Assembly: GCA_965223255.1 (NCBI GenBank)
Contig: CBDCWA010000002.1
Location: forward strand, 620,001-684,000
Length of the DNA: 64,000 nt
Direction of reading: 5' to 3'
From: CBDCWA01 sp965223255
Lineage (GTDB): Bacteria > Pseudomonadota > Alphaproteobacteria > Rhizobiales > Hyphomicrobiaceae
Position numbers and translations under genes: made by a program
Notes under the pieces: model-generated
Seen by the model: the letters and a program-made list of their open reading frames with translations, nothing else
What the model was told of the DNA's origin: nothing
The model's database searches: none
Shown: one piece after another, positions 1-8,451 of the stretch
Layout of the letters: each line of letters opens with the position of its first letter
Position numbering within the stretch: the stretch's first letter is position 1

Positions 1-1
1 A

Positions 2-124
2 TTGCCAACCTGCCACGTCCCTGCGCTCGTAGATCTCAGCCGATATGCTGAGACTGTAAACGGTATTGAACAGACGGCCGCAAAGGCTGCAAACACATTA
101 GGTTTCTGGAAGACCCGCAGTTAG
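2..124 (+). CDS. C-terminal end of an unidentified protein (partial)
   Basis: Frame 2 is open from the left edge of the window to a TAG at 122-124 and would encode the last 40 residues of a protein that begins outside the window. The residues are well mixed (a stretch with Val-Asp-Leu-Ser-Arg-Tyr-Ala-Glu, then an Ala/Lys-rich helix and a Trp near the end), which looks more like coding than random sequence. No family is recognised. An open frame this short could also occur by chance. Confidence 0.3.
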   Translation: MPTCHVPALVDLSRYAETVNGIEQTAAKAANTLGFWKTRS

Positions 125-320
125 ATAATATTCGGGACCAATTGCACTTGCAGTTGCCTCAGTAAAGGATTGGGTCCTGATATCGCGTATAGGGGGGTAG
201 GTATGGCAACGGTAATAAATGTCCATGGGACGTTTGCTCAAGGCGAGGAATTTGGCGACAAGCGGTGGCTGCCCACAACCGCAGCATTCTCTTAAACCGC
301 CGGAGAAACTAGGGGGTCAA

Positions 321-506
321 TCAAACTTCGCGAAACGCCACGCGTTCGCGGTTTTTGATCCGTTCGTATTTCTGACGTTTTTGCTGTTGGCGTTTGACGA
401 GCGCTTGCTCCTTAAGATCCCTGGCCTCGATCTTATCACGCACCATGACTGCAGCAAGAAAACCCGATGCAGCAAAGTAGGCGGAGCTTCCCATGATTAT
501 CGTCAT
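321..506 (-). CDS. small membrane protein with basic coiled tail
   Basis: This 61-residue frame has a hydrophobic N-terminal segment (about residues 4-22, small and aliphatic residues) followed by a highly charged Lys/Arg/Gln/Glu-rich helix (residues 23-61). The layout suggests a single-pass membrane protein with a cytoplasmic basic tail. A GGAAGGG-type ribosome binding site lies about 10 bases before the ATG at 506. No family is recognised and no function is offered. The charged region is repetitive in composition, so a spurious call cannot be excluded, although start, Shine-Dalgarno and topology fit together. Confidence 0.5.
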   Translation of the reverse strand: MTIIMGSSAYFAASGFLAAVMVRDKIEARDLKEQALVKRQQQKRQKYERIKNRERVAFREV

Positions 507-769
507 ACCTATTAGCCCTTCCGCGTCCCTAAAAACCTTTGGTCATCGCAACCAAATGAAAAGATTAATGCAATCTTTATAGCCGCAACGGATTGTCAAC
601 CGGTTACGAGAACCAATAAAATTTTACCAATATCCGCAAAATAGTCTTGCAGCTCTGAGCCGACACCGACGCACGGGCAATGTGTTCGATTTTGATCGCA
701 GCAGCTCTGCGTCATCGCGCTGGCAATGGCGATAGATAGCGGGCGACCAAAAACGGAGAACCAACCATC

Positions 770-3094
770 CTATTCCGCCGCAAGCGGCTTGGCCGCTGCC
801 TGCAGCGCTGCCAGAACGCGCGGTGGCGACATTGGCTGCTCGCGTAGCCGGACCCCAACTGCATTGTGGATGGCATTGGCAATCGCCGCAACCGGCGGGA
901 TGATCGGTACCTCGCCGACGCCCCTGATGCCATAGGGATGGTTCGGGTTCGCCACCTCCACGATCTCGGTATTGATGCGGGGCACATCAGAGGCCACCGG
1001 CACGCGGTAATCGAGGAAGCCAGGATTCGCCAGTGTGCCGTTTTCGTCGTAAATATATTCCTCGTTGAGTGCCATGCCGATACCCTGCACCGCGCCACCT
1101 TGCCATTGACCTCTGACAAATTCCGGGAACACCGCCTTGCCGGCATCCTGTATGATCGTATAGCGCAGCACTTTGACCAAACCCGTTGCGCGATCGACCT
1201 CGACGTCGACAATATGCGTGCCGAAGCCGGGGCCCTGCTGCGCAACATTAAGCTCGGCGTGACCGGCGATCGTTCCGCCAAACCAGGCCGCCGCGCGCGC
1301 GATTTCGGCAACCGACATCGGTTCAAAGTTGCCGACGTTGGCGCCGGCAGGCCGGGCATGACCATCTTCCCAAATAACTTGATCCGGCTCGATCTCCCAC
1401 TTGCGGGCCGCCACGGTACACATACGTGCGATCGCGTCACGCGTTGCCTTGACGGCCGCCGTGCTGCCTGCGGCCGTGCCGCGGCTGCCAGCGGTCATGA
1501 AGTTGAAACCAAGTACACTCGTGTCGCTCGGCACGGCGCGGACTTTGTCGAGTGGAATGCCAAGTTCTTCGGCAACAATCATCGAGAGGGCCGCGCGTGA
1601 GCCTCCCGTCACATCGACCGTGCCGTAAATCAATGAGGCAGAGCCATCCTCGTTGATGTTGATGGTCGACGAGGTCTCCATGCCAAGCGTGAACCAGAAC
1701 CCGGTTGCGATACCGCGCCCTTGGTCCGGCCCGAGCGGCTCTTTGAGATGCGGATGGACCTTGGCCCGCTCCAAGGTCTGGATATAGCCAACCGGCCCAA
1801 GCTTCGGCCCGAAATGGGTTTGCGTACCTTCCTTGGCGGCATTCCGAAGCCGGAATTCGATTGGGTCGATGTTGAGCTTCTCTGCAATCTCGTCAATGAT
1901 CGATTCGACGCCGAAAGCGATCATCGGTGCACCGGGCGCGCGATAGGCCGCCACTTTCGGCCGGTTACAGACGACATCGTGGCCGACCACCGAAACATTT
2001 TCCAAATCATAGCGCGTGAAAACAGTAACTGCCGCCAAGGGGAGCGACGACCCGGGAAACGCGCCGGCCTGATAGTTCAATTCCGCTTGCGCGGCCGTGA
2101 TCTTGCCAGCCTTGGTGGCGCCGATCTTGACCTTCACATTGGTCCCTGACGTTGGACCTGTGGCGCGAAAAACTTCGCCCCGCGACATGGTCATCTTTAC
2201 TGGGCGCTTGGCCTTACGCGATAATTGCACGGCCAGCGGTTCAAGATAGACATTGTTCTTGCCGCCAAAACCACCGCCGAGTTCAGCCGGTGTCACTTTG
2301 ACATTGGAGACATCCAACTTCAGCAGCTTCGCGATTTGCGCACGAAATACAAAGTGGCCTTGTGTGCTCGTCCAAACCTCTGCGACACCGCCCTCCGTAT
2401 AATTGGCGATCGAGGCCTGGGGTTCGATGTAGCCTTGGTGCGTCGGCTTGGTGTTATATTCATGCTCGACGATGATGTCGGCCTCGGCAAATCCTTTGTC
2501 GACGTCACCGAGCTCACTGGTCATGCGCAAGGCGATATTGGACGGTTTTGTCGGCGCAGGCTCAATTCCGCGGGTAATGAGGTCGTCATGCAGGAGTGGT
2601 GCGTCAGGTTTCATTGCCTCGACCACGTCGATAACGTGCGCCAGCACCTCATAATCGACCTTGATCAGCTTAAGGGCCTGCTTTGCGATGGCTTCCGAAG
2701 TCGCCGCCACTGCAGCGACCGGATGCCCGTCGTACAGCACCTTTTCTCGGGCCATCATGTTGCGCGTCACATCCTTGAAATTGACCATCAACTCGCCGGA
2801 TGCGGCGTATTCAACCTCCATCTCCGGAAAATCGTCCCGCGTTACGACGGCCTTGACGCCAGTGAGCTGTTCAGCTGCTGAGGTGTCGATGGATCGAATC
2901 CTCGCGTGCGCATGGGGACTGCGCAAAACCTTGCCGATCAATTGGCCCGGCAGATTTATATCTGCGGCATAGCGTGAGCGGCCGGTAACCTTATCAATCG
3001 CATCAGGGCGCTCTTCTGGCTTGCCGCCGACAATCTTAAGCTTTTTGTCTTCGTAAGGGATGGTCGTTGCAAATGGCGACGGTTTTCTACCCAT
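770..3094 (-). CDS. molybdopterin-binding subunit of a xanthine dehydrogenase family hydroxylase
   Basis: The 774-residue protein is the large subunit of a molybdenum hydroxylase (xanthine dehydrogenase / aldehyde oxidase / aromatic-ring dehydrogenase superfamily), which oxidises an aldehyde or N-heterocycle with oxygen from water. The N-terminal a/b hammerhead domain (about 25-145) is followed by the cofactor-binding domains. Visible motifs are GGGFGGK near residue 273, AAYRAPG near residue 383, and a C-terminal GVGE whose Glu is the expected base at the Mo centre. The CoxL signature AYRCSFR of true CO dehydrogenase is absent, so CO oxidation is unlikely. It lies 3 bases after the iron-sulfur subunit gene and forms one transcription unit with it. 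No FAD subunit gene is nearby. Substrate unknown. Confidence 0.93.
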   Translation of the reverse strand: MGRKPSPFATTIPYEDKKLKIVGGKPEERPDAIDKVTGRSRYAADINLPGQLIGKVLRSPHAHARIRSIDTSAAEQLTGVKAVVTRDDFPEMEVEYAASGELMVNFKDVTRNMMAREKVLYDGHPVAAVAATSEAIAKQALKLIKVDYEVLAHVIDVVEAMKPDAPLLHDDLITRGIEPAPTKPSNIALRMTSELGDVDKGFAEADIIVEHEYNTKPTHQGYIEPQASIANYTEGGVAEVWTSTQGHFVFRAQIAKLLKLDVSNVKVTPAELGGGFGGKNNVYLEPLAVQLSRKAKRPVKMTMSRGEVFRATGPTSGTNVKVKIGATKAGKITAAQAELNYQAGAFPGSSLPLAAVTVFTRYDLENVSVVGHDVVCNRPKVAAYRAPGAPMIAFGVESIIDEIAEKLNIDPIEFRLRNAAKEGTQTHFGPKLGPVGYIQTLERAKVHPHLKEPLGPDQGRGIATGFWFTLGMETSSTININEDGSASLIYGTVDVTGGSRAALSMIVAEELGIPLDKVRAVPSDTSVLGFNFMTAGSRGTAAGSTAAVKATRDAIARMCTVAARKWEIEPDQVIWEDGHARPAGANVGNFEPMSVAEIARAAAWFGGTIAGHAELNVAQQGPGFGTHIVDVEVDRATGLVKVLRYTIIQDAGKAVFPEFVRGQWQGGAVQGIGMALNEEYIYDENGTLANPGFLDYRVPVASDVPRINTEIVEVANPNHPYGIRGVGEVPIIPPVAAIANAIHNAVGVRLREQPMSPPRVLAALQAAAKPLAAE

Positions 3095-3097
3095 GGC

Positions 3098-3574
3098 TCA
3101 CGCTCCCCTCAAATCTTTGGCGGCTGCTTGTACTGCATCGATGATATTTTCATAGCCCGTGCAACGGCACAGATTGCCCGCCAGCCAATATCGGATTTCT
3201 TCTTCTGACGGGTCCGGATTTCTTTTCAAGAGACTGCGCGCAGCAATCAGCAGGCCCGGCGTGCAAATACCGCATTGCAAGGCGACGTGCTCTATAAATC
3301 TTTTTTGCAGCGGATGCAGGCTGTCGCCGTCAGCCATCCCCTCGATGGTGTCAATCGACTTGCCCTTGGCTTCGACGCCGAGCATCAGGCAGGCGCAGAC
3401 TAAATTACCATCGACAACAACCGAGCAGGCACCGCAATCTCCGGTCCCACATCCCTCTTTGGTGCCGGTCAGCTGAAGCTCATCGCGCAGAACGTCCAAT
3501 AGGGTTTGAGAGGGGAGGCACAAAAAGTCAACCTCGTCGCCGTTGACGGTTGCCGACACATGATATCTCGTCAT
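3098..3574 (-). CDS. (2Fe-2S) iron-sulfur subunit of molybdenum hydroxylase
   Basis: The small subunit carries both expected clusters: the ferredoxin-type motif CxxxxCGxC plus a downstream Cys in the N-terminal half, and CxxC ... CxC in the C-terminal helical domain (CGIC and CRC). It passes electrons from the molybdenum centre of the neighbouring large subunit. I take the start at 3574 because family members begin a few residues before the first beta strand; an in-frame ATG seven codons earlier (3595) is the alternative. The gene is first in a two-gene unit. Usual length for the family is about 155-170 residues, as here. Confidence 0.93.
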   Translation of the reverse strand: MTRYHVSATVNGDEVDFLCLPSQTLLDVLRDELQLTGTKEGCGTGDCGACSVVVDGNLVCACLMLGVEAKGKSIDTIEGMADGDSLHPLQKRFIEHVALQCGICTPGLLIAARSLLKRNPDPSEEEIRYWLAGNLCRCTGYENIIDAVQAAAKDLRGA

Positions 3575-3724
3575 AGTTTCAACCTTGTCGCACAAGTTTC
3601 ATTCAATCTTGCCGCGCATATGGGTACTTCACGCGAGCTTACCAAACCTAGGGCGCCAACCATAGCATTTGTGACGTTGCACGAGCAGGGCCACCGGCAA
3701 GCCGGCGCCCACTGCCGACGCCGC

Positions 3725-4855
3725 CTATACTTTGCCCGCCGCTCGCGCGGCATCAAAGTAGGGTGTCTCATCGATAAACGGCCCCATCCGAGAATCGACA
3801 CCGGTCTTTGCGATCTCATCCCGCCAGATGCGGTGAACGCGTTGATCCTGATCCTCGTATTCGATTTGCGCACCACCGAGTTTGCGATTGACGCTTGTGG
3901 CTTTCTCCCAGAATTGCTCCTTCATCCTGAGCAAAGGGTAGCGCACGGTACCCATTTGCAGGGCAAGGTAGCGCGAGGGAATGGGTGCCGTGTTGAAGTG
4001 CTGGTGGAACATGGCATCGGGAGGCGAATAGACCCAGCCATGCTTCCAATCGATGCGCGTAAAGTCCGTTTCGCCGTCATACCACAGGAGCGAATAGCCC
4101 TGGCCGGTGACAGCAAAAACGCTGACGCCATCGAAGTGCCGGTGAGCCTTTTTGTAGGTGCCGACCGGCATTTCAGAGCAGTGCACGCCAATCGAACTAC
4201 CACCCAAAATAAATCTCAGAACCGATCCGCCAGCGCCGCGCGCCGCGCACGATTGCAACTCGAATGACGAGAGATCCGAGACGAAATTTGTCTCCCATTG
4301 GTGCTTGCCAGGCTTGATGCCAATAAATTCGCCTTCGCCATCAAAATAATCTTCCCCACCAAACCGCTCGGGAAAGGAGGTCGGGCAATTAAAGATCAGC
4401 TCCTCATTGCGGAACCGGTTCATGACGTAAGTCATGTTATTACCGGAAGCAAATCGAACCGGCTCGGTGCCGGAGCCATTGAAGTGCTGGTGCTCGGCAT
4501 TAAGAGGAATTGAGAAAATACTCTTGGGGCCCCATTCAAAGCTGTGTTTGCGTCCATCTCGGCCCTTCACCGTGGTCAGGCCATGACCGGAAATGACATA
4601 GATGACCTCGTCATAAATGTGCCGGATCGGTGCTGATTGGCCGCCGGGTCCGATCTCGAATGCGAAAATCGTCAGATAATCATCGCGCGCTTTAAGATGG
4701 CAGAAAGCGCCCTTCATGCCGTAGCGGTCCCACTGCTTCACGGGCACATCGCCGACATTGATGCCGAAGTCTTCGATCACCGGAACGCCCTGTCGCGCAA
4801 CCCACTCGAGATAGCTGTCTTGCAAATCCTGATTGTGTTCGGCACTGGTGGTCAT
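3725..4855 (-). CDS. bicupin-domain protein
   Basis: The 376-residue protein has two cupin barrels. The first lies near residues 60-135 (a PIRHIYDE-type metal-binding strand, then the GxxxSIPLNAEHQHFN strand) and the second near residues 220-300 (HRHFDG, later MFHQHFN). Histidine pairs in both suggest metal binding. Proteins of this build include dioxygenase-like and sugar-binding cupins; the reaction here is unknown. The gene lies upstream of the molybdenum hydroxylase pair on the same strand, 150 bases away, so a role in the same catabolic route is a reasonable inference. A GAGGA site precedes the ATG. A broken relative lies at 17424-17612. Confidence 0.85.
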   Translation of the reverse strand: MTTSAEHNQDLQDSYLEWVARQGVPVIEDFGINVGDVPVKQWDRYGMKGAFCHLKARDDYLTIFAFEIGPGGQSAPIRHIYDEVIYVISGHGLTTVKGRDGRKHSFEWGPKSIFSIPLNAEHQHFNGSGTEPVRFASGNNMTYVMNRFRNEELIFNCPTSFPERFGGEDYFDGEGEFIGIKPGKHQWETNFVSDLSSFELQSCAARGAGGSVLRFILGGSSIGVHCSEMPVGTYKKAHRHFDGVSVFAVTGQGYSLLWYDGETDFTRIDWKHGWVYSPPDAMFHQHFNTAPIPSRYLALQMGTVRYPLLRMKEQFWEKATSVNRKLGGAQIEYEDQDQRVHRIWRDEIAKTGVDSRMGPFIDETPYFDAARAAGKV

Positions 4856-5081
4856 GGGGCGTCCTCGGGGTCACTGGCCTTCTCCGCATCAATTGCGGCG
4901 GCAGTTTAGCCCATGGGAGAGTGCGGGGGAAGGCGTCGTGCGCGCCAGTCCAGTTGGCGGGCGATGTGGATGCCAAGATGCTCTTTCAGCACATCAGCAT
5001 GCGCGTGTGGATTGCAACAGGCTGAGCATTCGGCAAGGATCAGGCGTGATGCGCCATTTGGGCGTTAAGGGAGATACGGAT

Positions 5082-5300
5082 ATGACGATCGGTCCTCACG
5101 TGTTGATCATGATGTGGTTGACTGCAAGCGGTGGCGCAATCGAGACACAATCGTTTGCCGGCGCTGTCGCCTGCAACAACGCGATCAAAGCCATCAAGGC
5201 CAGCAGCGGATATGATGAAAAACTGATATTGTTATGCGTGCCGCGTAAGGCTGGTTACGGCAATATTCGACGTATTCCGCCGCGTCACGTGCGGCCATAA
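5082..5300 (+). CDS. small hypothetical protein
   Basis: This 72-residue protein starts at an ATG preceded by a good AAGGGAG site; the same frame is open much further upstream, but that part lacks protein character. It has a short hydrophobic N-terminus, a central Cys-Asn-Asn-Ala-Ile-Lys segment and a second Cys in a LLCVPR motif near residue 54, so a disulfide in the periplasm is possible. Short proteins of this pattern occur in alphaproteobacteria without known function. No clear operon partner. Confidence 0.55.
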   Translation: MTIGPHVLIMMWLTASGGAIETQSFAGAVACNNAIKAIKASSGYDEKLILLCVPRKAGYGNIRRIPPRHVRP

Positions 5301-5817
5301 GCAGACGATCTCCGAAAATCGTTGGGGCCGGAAGGCCAATTAGACTCTGTCGGTGGAGATGGTGGAGCCGAGGGGACATGATCAGGTTGCTCGACGTCAT
5401 CAGCTACCCACGCGGCAAACCGCAATTGTCGACCTCAGAGCTCCGAGCGTTAAATTGCTCCAAATCCGTCCGGCAATGAGGCTTGCAAGCGGCGGCCGCC
5501 CCTTGCCTCAAAGCGCTTGCCCCAAGCATGGCAATGTACTGCACGCCACAGTGCTGGAACGCCGCTTTGTTTGGCAGCAAAACTGATCTCGACTTAGTGT
5601 CCGACGCTCTAGACGCTATACCTGTGATCGTTAGCGACTGAGGAAATCGCGCAACACCCGCAATTGATTGAAATCGTAGAGATCCTGTTCTCACTTGCGG
5701 GCATCGTGAATCTGATAGCCAAGTTGCTCAGTGGAGGCTTGCCGGTGCTGACTATGCATAGGAGCAAGTCTGCACCTCGTTATGAGGCGTGATGCGTCTA
5801 ACGACATTGGTGAAAAA
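5301..5817. other. intergenic stretch with a tRNA-yggT scar
   Basis: No convincing gene lies here. At 5360-5407 the sequence is a fusion of two pieces of the tRNA-Ala/yggT locus (described as a separate repeat). The remainder shows no hairpin followed by a T run and no recognisable element. Confidence 0.6.
5360..5407 (+). repeat. fused relic: 3' end of tRNA-Ala joined to start of yggT
   Basis: Bases 5360-5376 are identical to 28828-28844, the 3'-terminal 17 bases of the tRNA-Ala gene including encoded CCA. They are followed directly by 5377-5407, which matches 29139-29169 (the start of yggT) at 29 of 31 positions. In the intact locus these pieces are 294 bases apart, so this is a partial copy with an internal deletion, in the same orientation. 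The yggT part would encode MIRLLD then Val-Ile-Ser-Tyr before losing similarity. Confidence 0.8.
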
Positions 5818-6390
5818 ATGATTTGCAGACTTTGTGCGCTGGCAATTTCAACGGCGCTCTTGATACTCTCTGTTGAGGCGGCTCAGGCAAGAAAACACGT
5901 CTACCTTCTGCGCGGATTCCTTGATGTGTCGACTGGTCTGGATCAAATGGCGCAGAAATTACGGCGTCGCGGAATTCGCTCAAGTGTTGCAAATCACGGA
6001 AATTGGGAATCGTTTGCAGAAATTGCAATTCGCCAATATAGACGGCGCAGAGCGTGTTCAATCGTTCTCGTCGGGCATTCCCTCGGTGCCGACGCAACAA
6101 TAATGATTGCAAGGAAGCTGAAGGCCGCCTCAGTCCCTGTTGCGTTGGTTGTTACGTTTGACCCATTCAGCAGCCAGAGCGTCCCGTCCAATGTCCGGCG
6201 TCTCATTAACTACTATCGATCTGGTACGATGTGGAACAACCGTTATGGCGCGGATCGACGAGCCCGTACAAGAATTCGTAATATTGATGTTGGGGCCGAT
6301 GCAAAAATCAATCACCTCAACATAGAGAAGAACCCTCGGATTCAGAAAAGGGTAATTCGCGCAATACGACGAGCGCGAAGGCGCTGTTGA
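5818..6390 (+). CDS. secreted alpha/beta-hydrolase-like protein
   Basis: With the start at 5818 the protein has a clear Sec signal peptide (Met-Ile-Cys-Arg, a hydrophobic core of about 15 residues, then an AQA cleavage site), giving 190 residues. The mature part has a lipase-type nucleophile elbow GHSLG preceded by a hydrophobic beta strand, and a later FDPF strand that could carry the acid residue. It is shorter than usual alpha/beta hydrolases and Arg-rich at the C-terminus, so a catalytic His is uncertain (HLN near residue 170 is a candidate). An ATG 12 codons upstream (5782) would spoil the signal peptide. Substrate unknown; esterase or thioesterase activity is inferred. Confidence 0.75.
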   Translation: MICRLCALAISTALLILSVEAAQARKHVYLLRGFLDVSTGLDQMAQKLRRRGIRSSVANHGNWESFAEIAIRQYRRRRACSIVLVGHSLGADATIMIARKLKAASVPVALVVTFDPFSSQSVPSNVRRLINYYRSGTMWNNRYGADRRARTRIRNIDVGADAKINHLNIEKNPRIQKRVIRAIRRARRRC

Positions 6391-6402
6391 AAATTTGCAG
6401 CG

Positions 6403-7872
6403 CTACGACGGAAGCTTTTTCAAAAGCCTGTTTACAGCCTTCCGATAGCGAAAATGATCCGCGGCGTAGATGTTTCTGCCTGTGCTTAATCTGCGTCCAA
6501 CCCGGCTCACATCGATATTCCGATTGATCAGATATTTTCGAAATCGATCGGCAATTGCTTTGTGCCGGCGCCGCGTATCAAGATAACGCGCAAGAAGGTG
6601 AGACTGATAGTCAGAAAGTTGCCAGAAGCCGCCGTCGGCGACTTGCGACAAGCCGATAAAATAAAGGCTTTCTTCCTCCGGATGGAACATATGCATTGGT
6701 ATTGCACGTGGACCGCGCACGCCTCTGACGAGTTCTTCGCTAAGGAAAGGCAGCGACAATTGATAACCTGTACAGAGTATAATCAGGTCCACCTCGGCCG
6801 CTGTCTTGTCCGCGAACGATACGGTATTCCCGGATATAGACGAAAGATCACCGTGCAATTGAATTCGGCCATGGCGCATCAACTCCAAATAGCGACCTGA
6901 TGCTGCCGGGTGCGCTGCAAACATTTTTCCTTCTGGCTCCGGCAATCCATATTTTGCATAGGGCCCGACCACCAGCCGCGCGCAGCAAGTGGCGATTTTC
7001 TGTACGAGCCAGTTTGGCAAGTGACAGCGTTTTAGGCGCTCCAGCAGCATGTCCGCAGGGCGGCCAAATATCAATTTGGGTATAATATGGTAGCCGCGTC
7101 GAATGCTATGATGACTCGACTTTGCGAATGTTGAGGCATCGCACGCAATATCAAGGCCACTGTTGCCGCCACCGACAACTAGAACTTTCTTACCCACCAA
7201 TTGATCCGGGCCCTTGTAGTCGCAAGCATGCAAGATGGTGCAATTGGGTTCGCCTTTGATTTCTGGCCTGCGGGCGTGCCAATGATGTCCATTGGCAACA
7301 ATTATGCCGTCATATCTGCGGGGCTCCAGTGCCTCATCGATCCAGACGTTCCAGTAAGCACCAGCTTTAACGACCTTTTGGACTCTGGTGTTGAAGCTTA
7401 TACGGTCATAAAGTCGGAACCTTTCCGCATACGAGCGAAGATAGCAATAGGCCTGCTCGAAGCCTAAGAAATCTGGAAACTCCTTTGGGATAGGGTGGTC
7501 GATGAACTGCATGAGCCGCTTGGAGATATTGAGATGCACACTATCGTATGCACAGTAAGGATTTGAAGGGTTCCAAAGTCCGCCGATATCCCCGCTCGCC
7601 TCAAAGCAATCGAAGTCGATATCGGACTCCTGCAGGTTCTTCGCAGCGGCAAGTCCGGATGGACCCGCTCCAATCACGCAATAGCGAGGATTAGCGTTGG
7701 TGTCAGACCCAGCCGATTGCCGTTCTGATTCAATATTTTTCTTGTTCGAGCTTAAGTGCAGAGATGGCGCACCTCGGCCCCGTACCGCTGGCTCAAATAA
7801 AGCCCGTGCACTGCCATGATGTGTTCTCGCCCAAGTGAGACGAGATCGCAGGTCCGACATTTGAACTGTCAT
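6403..7872 (-). CDS. flavin-containing monooxygenase
   Basis: The protein carries an FAD-binding GAGPSG motif near residue 68, a FMO-type middle region and a second Rossmann motif GGGNSG (NADPH) near residue 236, followed by the ATG-like motif LCTGYQ. This is the class B flavoprotein monooxygenase layout, which hydroxylates N or S atoms or performs Baeyer-Villiger oxidation. The start at 7872 is chosen because AGAGG lies about 10 bases upstream; further in-frame ATGs exist at 7899, 7917 and 7944. The first 50-60 residues are basic and of low similarity to family members, an unusual extension. It is convergent with the hydrolase gene, 12 bases apart, and has no obvious operon partner. Substrate unknown. 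Confidence 0.88.
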   Translation of the reverse strand: MTVQMSDLRSRLTWARTHHGSARALFEPAVRGRGAPSLHLSSNKKNIESERQSAGSDTNANPRYCVIGAGPSGLAAAKNLQESDIDFDCFEASGDIGGLWNPSNPYCAYDSVHLNISKRLMQFIDHPIPKEFPDFLGFEQAYCYLRSYAERFRLYDRISFNTRVQKVVKAGAYWNVWIDEALEPRRYDGIIVANGHHWHARRPEIKGEPNCTILHACDYKGPDQLVGKKVLVVGGGNSGLDIACDASTFAKSSHHSIRRGYHIIPKLIFGRPADMLLERLKRCHLPNWLVQKIATCCARLVVGPYAKYGLPEPEGKMFAAHPAASGRYLELMRHGRIQLHGDLSSISGNTVSFADKTAAEVDLIILCTGYQLSLPFLSEELVRGVRGPRAIPMHMFHPEEESLYFIGLSQVADGGFWQLSDYQSHLLARYLDTRRRHKAIADRFRKYLINRNIDVSRVGRRLSTGRNIYAADHFRYRKAVNRLLKKLPS

Positions 7873-8451
7873 TCGGGCAACCTCTTCAGAGATTCGCATG
7901 CATCGAAACACGCCGGTCATCCGCCAATACAGACTGAACACCATTCAATAAATGATTCGCGAACGCTTTTCCGGCGTAGTGCACAACTTATCAATGCCGG
8001 TTTGCAATTTAGGCACCGATTCGCGTGTGACTGGGCATCAAATTGGCGACATAGTGCACAGCTGCACGTCGCTGAACTGCGGCTATGACCGCCGTGATCC
8101 TCAATTGATCGCGACACATTGTTTTGGAACGAATCGAAACCTTGATTTTTTGCAACGGACCACCACCAGGGCTGAATGACCCTGGCCGACCTGAACATGG
8201 CATTTTGCCAATTTCGGCCCAATCTGCAGAACTCGATCAGACCCAGCTGCGCAGCTCTTGGACCGATATCGTGCAACGCCGACGCATCGAGCAAATCGCT
8301 CTGCAAAAATGTCCGCTTGAGCACGATGACGAGAAAATATCAGATGACGCAGCCCACCAATTCTCTGACGAGTACGCCGGCCGGGCCGACCATACCCGTG
8401 GCTGGCGCGATCGCCAAAAGACTAGCGATGGTCGCATTGCAGCGATCTATC
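7873..8451. other. intergenic stretch, no gene seen
   Basis: About 580 bases between the monooxygenase gene and the end of the phosphofructokinase gene, both on the minus strand. Open frames on both strands here lack a ribosome site, domain or protein-like composition. It presumably holds the monooxygenase promoter, but no clear -10/-35 pair stands out. Confidence 0.5.

Noticed and set aside
866..2881. Several long plus-strand open frames opposite the molybdopterin subunit gene
   Set aside because: They are antisense to a strongly supported gene, have His/Arg/Asp-rich composition typical of mirrored codons and no domain or ribosome site.
770..3574. Carbon monoxide dehydrogenase (CoxL/CoxS)
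   Set aside because: The AYRCSFR active-site loop of form I CoxL is absent (AYRAPG instead), and coxM is missing.
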